Shown piece by piece: positions 24,191 through 34,048 of a stretch of DNA of 64,000 bases. Position 1 is the stretch's first letter. Each line of letters starts with the position of its first letter. The DNA is from Halomonas sp. CUBES01 (lineage in GTDB: Bacteria; Pseudomonadota; Gammaproteobacteria; Pseudomonadales; Halomonadaceae): NCBI RefSeq assembly GCF_020991005.1, contig NZ_JAJLLW010000003.1:1-64000 (forward strand). Direction: 5' to 3'. Position numbers and translations under genes: made by a program. The notes beneath the pieces were generated by a model. The model was not told the origin of the DNA. It worked only from the letters and a program-made list of their open reading frames with translations, and made no database searches.

Positions 24191-25831
24191 TTGCCTGAAC
24201 CACTCACTGTGCCACCTTCACTGACGGCGACGGTCGATCGCTTGCTGCCCAGCGCCCGACAGGGCCGTCTTGGCCGCCTGCGCCGCGGGCTGGAAAAAGA
24301 AGGCCTGCGGGTCGATGCAAAGGGCCATATTGCGCAAACCCCGCATCCCTATGCCCTGGGCTCTAAGCTGACCCATCCGCACATCACCACCGACTATTCC
24401 GAGGCGTTGCTCGAGTACATCACGCCGGTGTACTCCGACCCGGGCGAGGCACTGTGCTTCTTATCGGATCTGCATAGCTTTACCTATCAGCACCTGGCCG
24501 ATGAATGGATCTGGCCGGGGAGTATGCCGTCGCGCCTGTCGGGCAACGACAGCATACCCATCGCCGATTATGGCAGCTCGAATGTCGGCACCATGAAGCA
24601 CGTCTATCGCAAGGGGTTGGACGTGCGCTATGGGCGAATCATGCAGGCGATCGCCGGGGTGCACTATAATGTCTCCCTGCCGGACGATATGTGGCACGCG
24701 CTGCGTGAGCTTGAGCAGGCCACCGATGTATCCTTCAACGATTATCGCTCCACGCGCTACTTTGGCATGATCCGACATTTTCGACGCCATAGCTGGCTGC
24801 TGCTGTATCTCTTCGGCGCCTCCCCGGCGGTGGATAAAAGCTTCCTGCCCGATGGCAAGGTGCCGGAAAAGCTCCAGCCGTTAGGCGATGACACCTATTA
24901 CGCCCCCTACGCGACCACGCTGCGCATGTCTGATCTGGGCTATCAGAACAAGGTTCAGTCGCAGCTGAAGATCTGTTTCAACTCGCTGTCCAACTACGTC
25001 AATACGTTGCGCCACGCGATTTCGTCGCCGTGGCCGGATTACCAGAAGCTAGGGGTAAAAGTAGGCGACGAATGGCGACAGCTGAACGCCAACATTCTGC
25101 AGATCGAGAACGAGTACTACAGCGATATTCGCCCCAAACGGGTCGCCAAGCACAACGAAACGCCCAGCCAGGCGCTCGAGGCGCGGGGCGTCGAATATAT
25201 CGAAGTGCGCTGTCTGGACTTGAATCCCTTTGACCCCCTGGGCGTTGATGAAACGCAAATGCGCTTTGTCGATACCTTCCTGATGTGGTGCCTGCTCAGC
25301 GATAGTCCCTGGATCTCGGACGAGGAATGCGACCGGCTCGATGACAACCGCCGGTTTGTTGTCGAGCGTGGGCGTGACCCGGCGCTGACGCTGATTCGCG
25401 ACGGTGAAGCGACCTCGGTGCGGGAATGGGGCGAACAGATATTCACCGAAATGGCAGAGGTCGCGCGACTTCTGGATGCAGTGGAAGAGGGCGCCCCCCA
25501 CGCCGACGCCCTGGAAGCGCTGACGCCGCGTCTCAAGGATCCCGAGCTGACTCCGTCGGCGCAGCTGCTTGCGCAGTTGCAGGCCGGCAATGGCTCGCTG
25601 AGCGATGCCCTGCTCACGCTTGCCAAGAACCAGGCGGACGAGCTCAGGGCCAAACCCATGCAGCGTTCACGGGAGGCGCTGCTGGCCCAGCTGATTGATA
25701 CCTCTCACCAGCAGCAGCACGACATCGAAGCCGATGAGCAAGTCAGCTTCGACGAATTTTTACGCGACTATTTTGACCGCGCCCGGGAATCGCGCGCGCT
25801 ATCGACACTGCCGACGGAGAAGAAAGCATGA
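24191..25831 (+). CDS. gshA: Glutamate-cysteine ligase
   Basis: First step of glutathione synthesis. It has 546 residues, somewhat longer than E. coli's 518. Family hallmarks include GLRVDAKGHIAQTPHPYALGS, split here at the glutamate-binding start, DYSEALLEYITP and YLFGASPAVDKSF. No ATG is available. AAGGAG (24177-24182) runs into the upstream GTG at 24182 but stands 8 nt before a TTG at 24191, so TTG is the likely start. The stop overlaps dsbB as ATGA, linking glutathione and disulfide formation in one transcript. Confidence 0.94.
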   Translation: MPEPLTVPPSLTATVDRLLPSARQGRLGRLRRGLEKEGLRVDAKGHIAQTPHPYALGSKLTHPHITTDYSEALLEYITPVYSDPGEALCFLSDLHSFTYQHLADEWIWPGSMPSRLSGNDSIPIADYGSSNVGTMKHVYRKGLDVRYGRIMQAIAGVHYNVSLPDDMWHALRELEQATDVSFNDYRSTRYFGMIRHFRRHSWLLLYLFGASPAVDKSFLPDGKVPEKLQPLGDDTYYAPYATTLRMSDLGYQNKVQSQLKICFNSLSNYVNTLRHAISSPWPDYQKLGVKVGDEWRQLNANILQIENEYYSDIRPKRVAKHNETPSQALEARGVEYIEVRCLDLNPFDPLGVDETQMRFVDTFLMWCLLSDSPWISDEECDRLDDNRRFVVERGRDPALTLIRDGEATSVREWGEQIFTEMAEVARLLDAVEEGAPHADALEALTPRLKDPELTPSAQLLAQLQAGNGSLSDALLTLAKNQADELRAKPMQRSREALLAQLIDTSHQQQHDIEADEQVSFDEFLRDYFDRARESRALSTLPTEKKA

Positions 25832-26343
25832 AAACGCCGTCTATACGTTACCCGGCGCTATTGGGCGTCTTTTTTTGTATCGTCATGATGGCGGTCGCCC
25901 TGGGGCTGGAGCACATCGGCGGGTATGAGCCTTGCCCGCTTTGCGTCTTCCAACGCGTGGCGGTGATTGCCACGGGCATTGTCTTGTTGCTGGCGGCGGT
26001 GCACAACCCGGCAGGACGCGCGGGCAAGGTGATTTACGGCATCCTCGGCTTGCTGACGGCGGGGACGGGGGCGTTCATCGCGGGTCGCCACGTGTGGCTG
26101 CAGTCGTTGCCCGCCGATGAAGTGCCCACCTGCGGGCCGGGGCTGGATTACATGATGGATATCCTGCCCATGCAGGACGTGGTGGCCATGGTGTTGACCG
26201 GCTCGGGGGAGTGCGCCGACATTGACGTTACCCTGCTGGGACTATCGCTGCCGGCGTGGACGTTGATCGGCTTCGGGGTACTGTTACTGATACCGCTGCG
26301 TATGATCATTCTGGCACGCCAGCGCGCCATGCTCTTCAGCTGA
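25828..26343 (+). CDS. dsbB: Disulfide bond formation protein DsbB
   Basis: Inner-membrane quinone reductase that reoxidises DsbA. The 171 residues form four transmembrane helices. The first periplasmic loop holds the CPLC pair (C36, C39) and the second loop C102 and C129, so all four redox cysteines are present. It is translationally coupled to gshA through a 4-nt overlap. No dsbA is in the window. Confidence 0.95.
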   Translation: MKTPSIRYPALLGVFFCIVMMAVALGLEHIGGYEPCPLCVFQRVAVIATGIVLLLAAVHNPAGRAGKVIYGILGLLTAGTGAFIAGRHVWLQSLPADEVPTCGPGLDYMMDILPMQDVVAMVLTGSGECADIDVTLLGLSLPAWTLIGFGVLLLIPLRMIILARQRAMLFS

Positions 26344-26450
26344 TAGGCGGAATGCCAGGATGAGGCAAACCATCCTTATGAGGATTGACACCGCTGAGCG
26401 GAAAAGCGAGTCTAGCCATCTAGACGGCGGCGACAAGCAAGGAGAGCCCC

Positions 26451-26939
26451 ATGCTCGAAGATTGTAAAAACGCCCAGGAGCGCTGGGGCGGCGTGCACAG
26501 CCTGATTGACCGCTGGTTGGAGCAACGTCGTGATCTACTGGTAAGCTTTATCGAGCTGAAAGACGCCTGTGACGCTGAGCTTGAAAGCGTCAGCAAGTCG
26601 CGCATTGATCATTTTAGCGAATCGCTGATGGATTACATCAGCGCTGGGCATTTTGAAATCTACCCGCAGCTTGCCGAAGAAGCCCGCGCCTTCAACGACG
26701 ACAGCGCGCTTGAAACGGCGGAAAAACTGCTCGAGCGTCTGGAGATGTCGACGGAGATGGTGCTGGCGTTCGATACCGATTACGCCACATCGGTGAGCTG
26801 TCAGCAAAACCTTGCGCGGCTGCCGGCCTGGATTGATCGGCTCGCGCGTGGTCTGACCGAGCGCTTTGCGTTGGAAGACCAGCTCATTGCCCGCCTGCAC
26901 GCAGCTCATAGCCCCGAAACGTCCAACGCCCCTGCCTGA
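26451..26939 (+). CDS. rsd: Regulator of sigma D (Rsd/AlgQ family)
   Basis: Anti-sigma-70 factor of 162 residues, helical, close to the family length. The N-terminal MLEDCKNAQERWGGVHSLID and the following WLEQRRDLLVSF are hallmarks. It binds the housekeeping sigma factor in stationary phase, favouring alternative sigma factors. AGGAGAG lies before the ATG. It stands 107 nt after dsbB and converges on the RND pump operon across a REP-like pair. Confidence 0.93.
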   Translation: MLEDCKNAQERWGGVHSLIDRWLEQRRDLLVSFIELKDACDAELESVSKSRIDHFSESLMDYISAGHFEIYPQLAEEARAFNDDSALETAEKLLERLEMSTEMVLAFDTDYATSVSCQQNLARLPAWIDRLARGLTERFALEDQLIARLHAAHSPETSNAPA

Positions 26940-26983
26940 TAATAAGCGATCGTGCCACCGCAGTTTAACGTCCGTAGATAGTC

Positions 26984-27063
26984 TGATCGCCCGACAAGTC
27001 GGGCTCCTACAGGGGCTGTGTGCCTGTATTGATTTTGTAGGAGCTCAACTTGTTGAGCGATCA
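26984..27063. repeat. REP-like inverted pair between convergent genes
   Basis: The unit at 26984-27011 (TGATCGCCCGAC...CTCCTACA) and that at 27036-27063 (TGTAGGAGCT...GCGATCA) are imperfect reverse complements around a 24-nt spacer. Each also contains its own small palindrome. This looks like the TGTAGGAGC class of gammaproteobacterial REP repeats, positioned where both operons end. Confidence 0.75.
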
Positions 27064-27121
27064 GCAGCAATCCTGTCGATGAAAAAGATCGCTAGCAGAT
27101 AGCCTAAACGGATGCTTAGTT

Positions 27122-30100
27122 TCACCGCAAGCGGCCGCCAATCACCAGCATGCAAGGCGTCAGTAGCAGGGTGAGGGCGGTGGCGAAGGTGAGCCCGCCA
27201 GCGATAGCGCTCGACATCTGGGTCCACCATTGTGCAGAGGGCGCATTGAAGCCGAGCGCGGGCGAGAACAGGTCGACATTGATCCCCAGCACCATCGGCA
27301 TCAGCCCCAGCACCGTGGTGATCGCCGTCAGCAGCACCGGACGCAGGCGCAGACAGCCGGCTTCCAGCGCCGCCTCGCCGGGCGTCATGCCCCTACCGCG
27401 CAGCTCGTTGTAGGTATCGATCAACACGATATTGTTGTTCACCACGATGCCTGCCAGGGCAATGATGCCCATCCCCACCATGACGATTCCGAAGGCCTGA
27501 CCGGTTATCAGCAGCCCCACGAGCACGCCCGCTGTGGAAAACACAATGGCGGAAAGCACCAGCCCCGCCTGGTAGAAGCTGTTGAACTGGGTGACCAGAA
27601 TCAGCGCCATCAGGCCAATGGCCACCAGGAAGGCACTCGTCAGGAACTGCATCGACTCCTGCTGGTCTTCCTGCTCGCCCGCCACATTGACCATCAAACC
27701 ATCGGGCAAGCGGCCGCCACTGGCCTCGAGCAGGGCGTTCAGCCGTTCGTCGGCGAGATAGCCCGGCGCCAGATCGGCTTCGACGGTGATGGCCCGGCGA
27801 CCATCGATGCGGTTGAGGGTGCCGACCTTGGGCGCCGGTTCCAGCGTCACAAAGTGCGAGATGGGCACCTGGCCGCGCTGGGTGTTGATCGTCAAACGCT
27901 CCAACTGATCCAGCGAGCGCCAGTGTTGCGGCAGACGCACGCGAATATCCACTTCATCGCTCACCTCGGGTGGCCGATAGCTCGCCACCTGCAGGCCGGT
28001 CGTCAGGAGCTGCACTGCGCTGCCGATGGTCGTAACGTCGGTGCCCATGCGCGCGGCGGCTTCACGGTCGACATTTACCTGCCACTCCACGCCGGGCAGG
28101 CTGCGGTTATCCTGAATGTCTTCAAAGCCGCCCAGCTCGCGCATCAACTGGGTCAACTGGTTGACGCCAGCATCGGTTACGTCGGGATCCGTGGCGCTGA
28201 CTTCCAGGACAATGGGCTTGCCGCCGCCGGGGCCCATCTCCTGCTCCTGGAATTCAAGTCGAATACCCGGGATGTCGCCGGCGCGTTCGGCCATGTCGTC
28301 CAGGATCGCCTGGGCAGGCCGGCGCTCGTGCCAATCGATGAATTGGAACTGCAGCATGCCGATCACGTCGTTGCCCATCTGCTCGTTGGGCACGGCAAAG
28401 GAGCGCGCGTACAGCGCACGCACTTCGCTCATGCTGGATAGCTTGGCTTCCACCCGCTGCACGATGGCGTCGGTCTCCTCGGCGGAGAAGTCCCCACGGG
28501 CGCGCACCAGCACCTGGGCGCTGTCCGGCTCCACGTCGGGGAAGAAGTCGACACCGTGATTGAAGCGCGCGTAGCCGGTATACAGCAGCGCCATCAACAG
28601 GAGGGTGACCAGTAGCACCCAGGCCGGGTGCAGAAGCAATCGGGCAAGCAAATGGCGATAGCCGCGCCCGAAGGAGGTCGTCGACGCATCATGGTCAGGG
28701 CCTGTCGACGTCGCGGCGGTGCGTGTAAACAGCCGCCCCAGCGCCGGCAAAAATACCAGCGCCATGGCAAGCGATGCCAGCAGGCACAGGATCACCGTGG
28801 CGGGCAGGTACTTCATGAACTGGCCGACGACGCCGGGCCAGAACAGCAACGGAATGAATACCGCAAGCGTCGTCGCGGTAGAGGCAATGACCGGCCAGCT
28901 CATGCGTGAGGCGGCGTTGAGCCACGCTTGATGGGGCGATTGGCCATCGCGCAGGTGTCGGTCAGCCAGCTCACTGACGACGATGGCGCCGTCCACCAGC
29001 ATGCCGGCTACCAGAATCAGGCCAAACAGCACCACGATATTGAGCGTAAAGCCAAGCGCCCAGATAAGCAGAATGCCGGTCAGGAAGGCGCCGGGGATGG
29101 TCAGCCCGACGAGCAGCGCCATGCGCCAGCCCATTACCGCCACTACCACGATCAATACCAGCACCACGGCGGTGAGTACGTTGTTGAGCAGCTCCGAGAG
29201 CATGTTCTCGACGGTGGTCGATTCATCCAGAATGGTGGTGAAGCGCAGCTGCTCGGGGAGCAGGTCGCTTGCCTCCGCCAGGCGCTCGCGCACGGCGCCA
29301 ATGGTGGCAATGATATTCGCGCCGGCGCGTTTGGAGACTTCCAGTACCACCGCCGGTTGACCATCGATACGGGCAAAGCCTTCGGGGTCTTTATAAGTCG
29401 GGTTGATCCAGGCCACGTCGCCAAAGGTGACGACGCGATCCTCATCGACCTTGACCGGCATGTTCATGACATCGTCGAGAGAGGCAATGATGCCGGGGAC
29501 TTTCAACGCCAGGCGCCCCGCACCGGTATCCAGGCTGCCGGCCGCCACCAGGCGATTATTACGCGACACCTGATTGAACAGCGCATCAAAGTCGACGCCG
29601 TAGCTTTCCAGTACCAGCGGATCCACGACGATCTCAAGCAGGTCTTCCCGTTCGCCGGCAATATCGACTTCCAGTACATCGGCGATACCCTCGATTTCTT
29701 CCTGCAGGCGACGGGCAATTGTCATGCGTTCGCGGGTATCCAACTGCCCGGACAGGCCAATGGTCAAGACCGGAAACTCCGACACGTTGACCTCCATGAC
29801 CCGTGGCTCATCGGCCTCGGAAGGCAGGTCGCTGCGTGCAATGTCCACCCGGTCGCGCACGTCGGTCAGCGCGGTGTCGGGGTCAAAGCCCGGGTCGAAC
29901 TCCAGCGTGATCGAGCCATGGCCTTCGCTTGATTGAGCGGTGAACTTGCGCAGTCCTTCAATGCCACGCAGTTCCTGCTCCATGGGCCGGATCAGCAGCC
30001 GCTCGCCGTCCTCGGGGCTTACCCCTTCCAGAGACAGCGACACATAGATCATCGGGATGGTGACGTCGGGGTTGGCTTCCTTGGGAATCACCTGCCAGGC

Positions 30101-30184
30101 GGTGATGCCCGCCAGCAGAAGACTTACCAGCAGCAATAGCGTCGTGCGGGTGTGGGTCAGCGCCGCGTTAATCAGCTGGCGCAT
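27122..30184 (-). CDS. RND-family efflux pump inner-membrane transporter
   Basis: Proton-driven transporter of 1020 residues with 12 transmembrane helices and two large periplasmic loops (about 35-330 and 560-860). The N terminus has the usual IPKEANPDVTIP. In TM4 the AcrB-type VDDAIVV reads VDGAIVV here, so the second of the two proton-relay aspartates is glycine. Other HAE-like pumps also vary here. The gene overlaps the adaptor gene by 17 nt. No outer-membrane channel is encoded nearby, so a TolC-type partner is presumed elsewhere. The substrate is unknown. Confidence 0.93.
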   Translation of the reverse strand: MRQLINAALTHTRTTLLLLVSLLLAGITAWQVIPKEANPDVTIPMIYVSLSLEGVSPEDGERLLIRPMEQELRGIEGLRKFTAQSSEGHGSITLEFDPGFDPDTALTDVRDRVDIARSDLPSEADEPRVMEVNVSEFPVLTIGLSGQLDTRERMTIARRLQEEIEGIADVLEVDIAGEREDLLEIVVDPLVLESYGVDFDALFNQVSRNNRLVAAGSLDTGAGRLALKVPGIIASLDDVMNMPVKVDEDRVVTFGDVAWINPTYKDPEGFARIDGQPAVVLEVSKRAGANIIATIGAVRERLAEASDLLPEQLRFTTILDESTTVENMLSELLNNVLTAVVLVLIVVVAVMGWRMALLVGLTIPGAFLTGILLIWALGFTLNIVVLFGLILVAGMLVDGAIVVSELADRHLRDGQSPHQAWLNAASRMSWPVIASTATTLAVFIPLLFWPGVVGQFMKYLPATVILCLLASLAMALVFLPALGRLFTRTAATSTGPDHDASTTSFGRGYRHLLARLLLHPAWVLLVTLLLMALLYTGYARFNHGVDFFPDVEPDSAQVLVRARGDFSAEETDAIVQRVEAKLSSMSEVRALYARSFAVPNEQMGNDVIGMLQFQFIDWHERRPAQAILDDMAERAGDIPGIRLEFQEQEMGPGGGKPIVLEVSATDPDVTDAGVNQLTQLMRELGGFEDIQDNRSLPGVEWQVNVDREAAARMGTDVTTIGSAVQLLTTGLQVASYRPPEVSDEVDIRVRLPQHWRSLDQLERLTINTQRGQVPISHFVTLEPAPKVGTLNRIDGRRAITVEADLAPGYLADERLNALLEASGGRLPDGLMVNVAGEQEDQQESMQFLTSAFLVAIGLMALILVTQFNSFYQAGLVLSAIVFSTAGVLVGLLITGQAFGIVMVGMGIIALAGIVVNNNIVLIDTYNELRGRGMTPGEAALEAGCLRLRPVLLTAITTVLGLMPMVLGINVDLFSPALGFNAPSAQWWTQMSSAIAGGLTFATALTLLLTPCMLVIGGRLR

Positions 30185-31316
30185 GAACGCTATCCTGTTC
30201 TGCTGAAGGGTCTGAAGAGCGTTCAGGGGACGCAGGCGAAGAAATCGTGGCGGTGTGTGTCATGACCGGGGTAACCGTCTCGCCGACGTCGACCATGCCC
30301 GCGCCCAGCGTGATCAGGCGCAGCGGATCCGCAAGGCCGGTCACATAAGCGCGCTGGGTATCGGCGCTGACCAGTTCCACGCGGGTCTGCTGCACCTGAT
30401 TGTTATCGTCCAGGTGCTTGACGGCCAGTTGGCCCTCGCGATCGAGGCTCAGCAGCGCGGGCGACAGGGAGTGCACCTGGCGGGGCGGCAAGGTAATCGT
30501 CAACTCCGCGCTGCCGCCTGCCAGGCGCTTGCCGGCGGGGTTGTCCAGCGTGGCTTCGATATAGAAGCTGCGCGTGGCTTCTTCGGCGCGATGGCTGATA
30601 AAGGTCAGTTCACCTTCAAGGTAATCGCCATTCAATAGCCGTGCAGTAACCGGCAGGCCCACGCTTAAATCGCCCACCTGCTGCTGGGAGACCCAGGCGG
30701 CGCCTTTCAGGCGGCGGTCGTCGACCAGTTGGCCCCATTCCTCGCCGGGCTGAAGCAGGTCGCCAAGCTCCACCGTCACGCGATTCAGCACACCGTCAAA
30801 CGGCGCGGTGGGGCGGCTGTCATCCAACTGCTTCTGCAGCTGCGCCACGGAAGCGGCGCTGGCGCTCAAGGCGCTCTGTCGGCGCAGCAGTTCGGGCTGT
30901 GAAATCAGTTCCCGCTGGCGCAGGTTGCGCGCGCCGGCATACTCGGCTTCGGCCAGGGCCAGTTCGTCGCGGGCCTGCTGCAATTGCTCGGGGAGGGCGT
31001 CGTTGTCGAGCACGAGCAGCGTGTCGCCGGCTGCCACGCGGCTGCCCTGATCCACCGGCTTCTCGGCGACATAGCCTGCCACGTTGGCGCGCAGGGTGGT
31101 CTCCCGCTGGGCGGTCAGCTGGCCCTGCACGATCTGCTCGGGAATATAAGCGATGCTCTGCTGTTCGACGACTTCCACGCGCGACTCGGGGGCGCTGTCT
31201 TCAGTGGCGTCCGGAGGGGTGGATTGAAAACCCTGAAAATTACCCAGAGCCAGCCATACCACCAGCGCCAGCACCAGAAGACTCGCCAAGGCATAAGAGA
31301 ACGGGATTTTTCGCAT
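30168..31316 (-). CDS. RND efflux periplasmic adaptor (membrane fusion protein)
   Basis: Adaptor of 382 residues joining the pump to an outer-membrane channel. It has an N-terminal membrane anchor (SYALASLLVLALVVWLALG), a lipoyl half-domain with LRANVAGYVAEKPVDQGSRV near 78-97, an alpha-hairpin near 100-170 and then beta-barrel domains. No lipobox Cys is seen, so it is anchored by the transmembrane segment. It is the first gene of the pump operon. Confidence 0.93.
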   Translation of the reverse strand: MRKIPFSYALASLLVLALVVWLALGNFQGFQSTPPDATEDSAPESRVEVVEQQSIAYIPEQIVQGQLTAQRETTLRANVAGYVAEKPVDQGSRVAAGDTLLVLDNDALPEQLQQARDELALAEAEYAGARNLRQRELISQPELLRRQSALSASAASVAQLQKQLDDSRPTAPFDGVLNRVTVELGDLLQPGEEWGQLVDDRRLKGAAWVSQQQVGDLSVGLPVTARLLNGDYLEGELTFISHRAEEATRSFYIEATLDNPAGKRLAGGSAELTITLPPRQVHSLSPALLSLDREGQLAVKHLDDNNQVQQTRVELVSADTQRAYVTGLADPLRLITLGAGMVDVGETVTPVMTHTATISSPASPERSSDPSAEQDSVHAPAD

Positions 31317-31561
31317 GGAGCGTCCATGTCCTTAGCAAAACAAGAAAAGCGGTACTACCGCCGATGACACCATAGCGCAACTCGCCCTTTTCGGCGAGCG
31401 ACAGCCCGCTGCATGAATGTCTATTGAAGTAAATGGGTACTCGTCGCATGTCTGATTGAGTTTTTATTCGCCTGGGCATACCATCTTTGCGTCTTGAGTT
31501 TATGAAGCGCCACTCCTCTCAGGCGAGAACCATCCCTAGGTGAACCAATCAAGGAGCAATG

Positions 31562-32536
31562 ATGAAAGATCCAGTACGTATTGCGATTACCGGCGGTGCC
31601 GGTCAGATCAGCTACTCTCTTATTTTCCGCATCGCCGCAGGCGACATGCTGGGGCCGGATCAGCCTGTCATTCTCCAGCTTCTGGAAATTCCCCAGGCAA
31701 TGGACGCCCTGAACGGCGTGGTCATGGAAGTCAACGATTGTGCCTTCCCGCTCGTGCAGGACATCGTTGCAAGCGACGATCCGAACGTTGCGTTCAAGGA
31801 TGCTGACTTCGCCCTGCTGGTCGGCGCACGTCCGCGTGGCCCGGGCATGGAGCGTAAAGACCTGCTGGAAGCCAACGCCGCGATCTTCTCTGTCCAAGGC
31901 AAGGCGCTGAACGACCATGCCAGCCGTGATGTGAAAGTGCTCGTTGTCGGTAACCCGGCTAACACCAACGCGCTGATCGCGTCCTGCAACGCGCCGGATC
32001 TGGACGTCGGCCAGTTCACCGCCATGACGCGCCTGGATCACAACCGCGCCCTGACGCAGCTGGCGCAGAAAACCGGCAAGCACGTTACCGACGTTGAAGA
32101 CTTGATCATCTGGGGCAACCATAGTGCGACCCAGTACCCGGATCTGGCCCAGTGCAAGGTCGACGGCAAGCCAGCGTTTGATCTGGTCGAGCGCGACTGG
32201 TACGAGAACGACTTTATCCCTACCGTGCAGCAGCGCGGCGCGGCGATCATCAAGGCCCGTGGCGCCTCTTCTGCCGCCTCAGCTGCCTCCTCCGCCATCG
32301 ACCACATGCACGACTGGGCGCTGGGTTCCAAGGGCATTGTCAGCATGGCGATCCCGTCCGACGGCAGCTACGGCATCGAAGAGGGCATCATCTACTCCTA
32401 CCCGGTACGCTGCCAGGGTGGCAAGTATGAAATCGTTCAAGGCTTCGAAATTGACGAATTCAGCCGGGAAAAGATGAAGGCAACCGAGACAGAGCTGCGC
32501 GAAGAGCGTGCGGCCGTTGAGCATCTGCTCGGCTAA
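31562..32536 (+). CDS. mdh: Malate dehydrogenase (NAD)
   Basis: TCA-cycle enzyme of 324 residues of the type related to cytosolic MDH. The Rossmann motif is [12 protein letters not shown], the substrate loop has [15 protein letters not shown], and the catalytic His is in [11 protein letters not shown]. Two ATGs are adjacent (31559, 31562). AAGGAG ends 2 nt before the first and 5 nt before the second, so 31562 is preferred. A terminator follows at 32577. It stands alone, as expected for a highly expressed housekeeping gene. Confidence 0.96.
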   Translation: MKDPVRIAITGGAGQISYSLIFRIAAGDMLGPDQPVILQLLEIPQAMDALNGVVMEVNDCAFPLVQDIVASDDPNVAFKDADFALLVGARPRGPGMERKDLLEANAAIFSVQGKALNDHASRDVKVLVVGNPANTNALIASCNAPDLDVGQFTAMTRLDHNRALTQLAQKTGKHVTDVEDLIIWGNHSATQYPDLAQCKVDGKPAFDLVERDWYENDFIPTVQQRGAAIIKARGASSAASAASSAIDHMHDWALGSKGIVSMAIPSDGSYGIEEGIIYSYPVRCQGGKYEIVQGFEIDEFSREKMKATETELREERAAVEHLLG

Positions 32537-32576
32537 GCGCACCTGCCGGCGCTTTGACACGCGCGTCAGTTAACGC

Positions 32577-32612
32577 AAAAACCCTGCAAGCGCTGCTTGC
32601 AGGGTTTTTTTA
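32577..32612 (+). terminator. Terminator after mdh
   Basis: A 15-bp arm ending CCCTGCAAGC (32577-32591) pairs with GCTTGCAGGG plus T-run (32595-32609), loop GCT. Flanking A- and T-runs make it work in both directions, which suits the convergent gene at 32641. Confidence 0.92.
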
Positions 32613-32640
32613 TCGATGCGAGGTGGCGCTCACGCCATGC

Positions 32641-33297
32641 TCAGTCACGCAGACTCATGATCCGCCATTGGCGCTGCTCAGCCACATTGCGTAGGGTGTC
32701 GTCAGGGTCGACGGCGACCGGGTGGTCGACTTGTTCAAGAAGCGGTAAATCGTTGTGCGAATCGCTGTAGAACCAGGCGCCTTCCATGCTCAGTTCCTGC
32801 TCCGCCAGCCACTGTTGCAGGCGGGTGACTTTGCCTTCCCGGTAGCTGGGCACGCCTTGGACGCGGCCGGTGTAGCGGCCGTCAACGCGCTCGGGTTCGA
32901 CGGCAATCAGGTGATCAACGCCCAGTCGCTCGGCGATCGGCGCGGTGATGAAGCGATTGGTGGCGGTAATGATCAGCAGGGTATCGCCGCTGGTGCGGTG
33001 GCGGGCCAGCAACGCTTCGCCTTTGGGTAGAATATGCGGCTCGATCTTGCTGGCCATGAACTGCTGGTGCCAGGCGGCAAGCTGTTCGGGGGTGTTGTCG
33101 GCAAGCGGCTTGAGCGCAACGGCCAGGAACTCGGCCATGTCCAGGTTGCCGGCCTGATAGTCGGCCATGAAGCGGTCGTTGGCTTCCCGGTAGGCGACGG
33201 GATCTACCGCGCCCTGCTCGAGCAGGAACTCGCCCCAGGCGTGATCGCTATCGATGGAAATCAAGGTGTTATCCAGGTCGAAAATGGCCAGACTCAC
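32641..33297 (-). CDS. HAD-IB family phosphatase (SerB-like)
   Basis: Phosphatase of 218 residues. Motif I is [14 protein letters not shown] with the nucleophile Asp. Motif II is in [11 protein letters not shown], the conserved Lys is in REGKVTRL, and motif IV is [11 protein letters not shown]. The best start is a GTG at 33297 with AAGGGGAG 5 nt upstream. The frame to 33396 would run into the upstream region without a ribosome site. A similar gene neighbours rppH and ptsP in Pseudomonas. The substrate may be phosphoserine or histidinol phosphate, and the sequence does not decide. Confidence 0.88.
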   Translation of the reverse strand: MSLAIFDLDNTLISIDSDHAWGEFLLEQGAVDPVAYREANDRFMADYQAGNLDMAEFLAVALKPLADNTPEQLAAWHQQFMASKIEPHILPKGEALLARHRTSGDTLLIITATNRFITAPIAERLGVDHLIAVEPERVDGRYTGRVQGVPSYREGKVTRLQQWLAEQELSMEGAWFYSDSHNDLPLLEQVDHPVAVDPDDTLRNVAEQRQWRIMSLRD

Positions 33298-33493
33298 GGC
33301 GCTCCCCTTATCATGCATGATGGATAACACACGGCGTGTCATCGGTGATTGGCGGGAGCGGATTATCGCAGAGTCACGGTGGGTTTCACACCGCAACGCC
33401 GGGTGCGTTGGTAAGTTAGCGCCATATTGTATTGATACGCTTGTTGTCCCTGTGGAAAAATGGCGCTAATTGAAAATCTATAAGGTGATGTCC

Positions 33494-33985
33494 GTGATCG
33501 ACGCTGACGGCTTTCGCCCCAATGTTGGCATCATTATCGCCAACCGCCAGGGGCAGCTGCTATGGGCGCGTCGTGTAGGACAAAATGCGTGGCAGTTTCC
33601 CCAGGGAGGCATCAAGGCAACCGAGACGCCGCAACAAGCGCTTTTTCGTGAGCTTCACGAAGAAATTGGCCTGACGGCCAACGATGTTGACATTGTCGCC
33701 TGCACCCGGGGCTGGCTGCGCTACCGTCTGCCACGACGCATGATTCGCACACATTCGCGGCCAGTTTGTATCGGCCAGAAGCAGAAGTGGTTTTTACTCC
33801 AAATCCGCTGCGAGGACAGCCGTATCTGCATGACGGCGACGCCCAAGCCCGAATTTGATGGCTGGCGTTGGGTGAGCTACTGGTATCCCCTTGGTCAGGT
33901 CGTGCCGTTCAAGCGTGAAGTGTATCGCCGAGCGCTCCGCGAGCTATCCCCCCGCGTTCAACGATTGGCGCTAATAGATGAGTAG
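33494..33985 (+). CDS. rppH: RNA pyrophosphohydrolase RppH
   Basis: Removes pyrophosphate from the 5' end of mRNAs, triggering RNase E decay. The 163 residues begin [13 protein letters not shown], matching the family start. A GTG at 33494 with AAGGTGAT upstream is preferred over the TTG at 33470. The Nudix box [20 protein letters not shown] is complete. ptsP follows in the same orientation after 63 nt, as in pseudomonads. Confidence 0.96.
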   Translation: MIDADGFRPNVGIIIANRQGQLLWARRVGQNAWQFPQGGIKATETPQQALFRELHEEIGLTANDVDIVACTRGWLRYRLPRRMIRTHSRPVCIGQKQKWFLLQIRCEDSRICMTATPKPEFDGWRWVSYWYPLGQVVPFKREVYRRALRELSPRVQRLALIDE

Positions 33986-34048
33986 GCTGCGACCCTGTGA
34001 CGGGGTAGCAGTTGATTGCCAAGGAATTCCTCAGCGAGGCAGATAACA

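Noticed and set aside
27230..28441. Long open frames antisense to the RND pump gene (also at 28928-29932)
   Set aside because: Shadows of GC-rich codon use. The opposite strand encodes a complete, recognisable RND protein.
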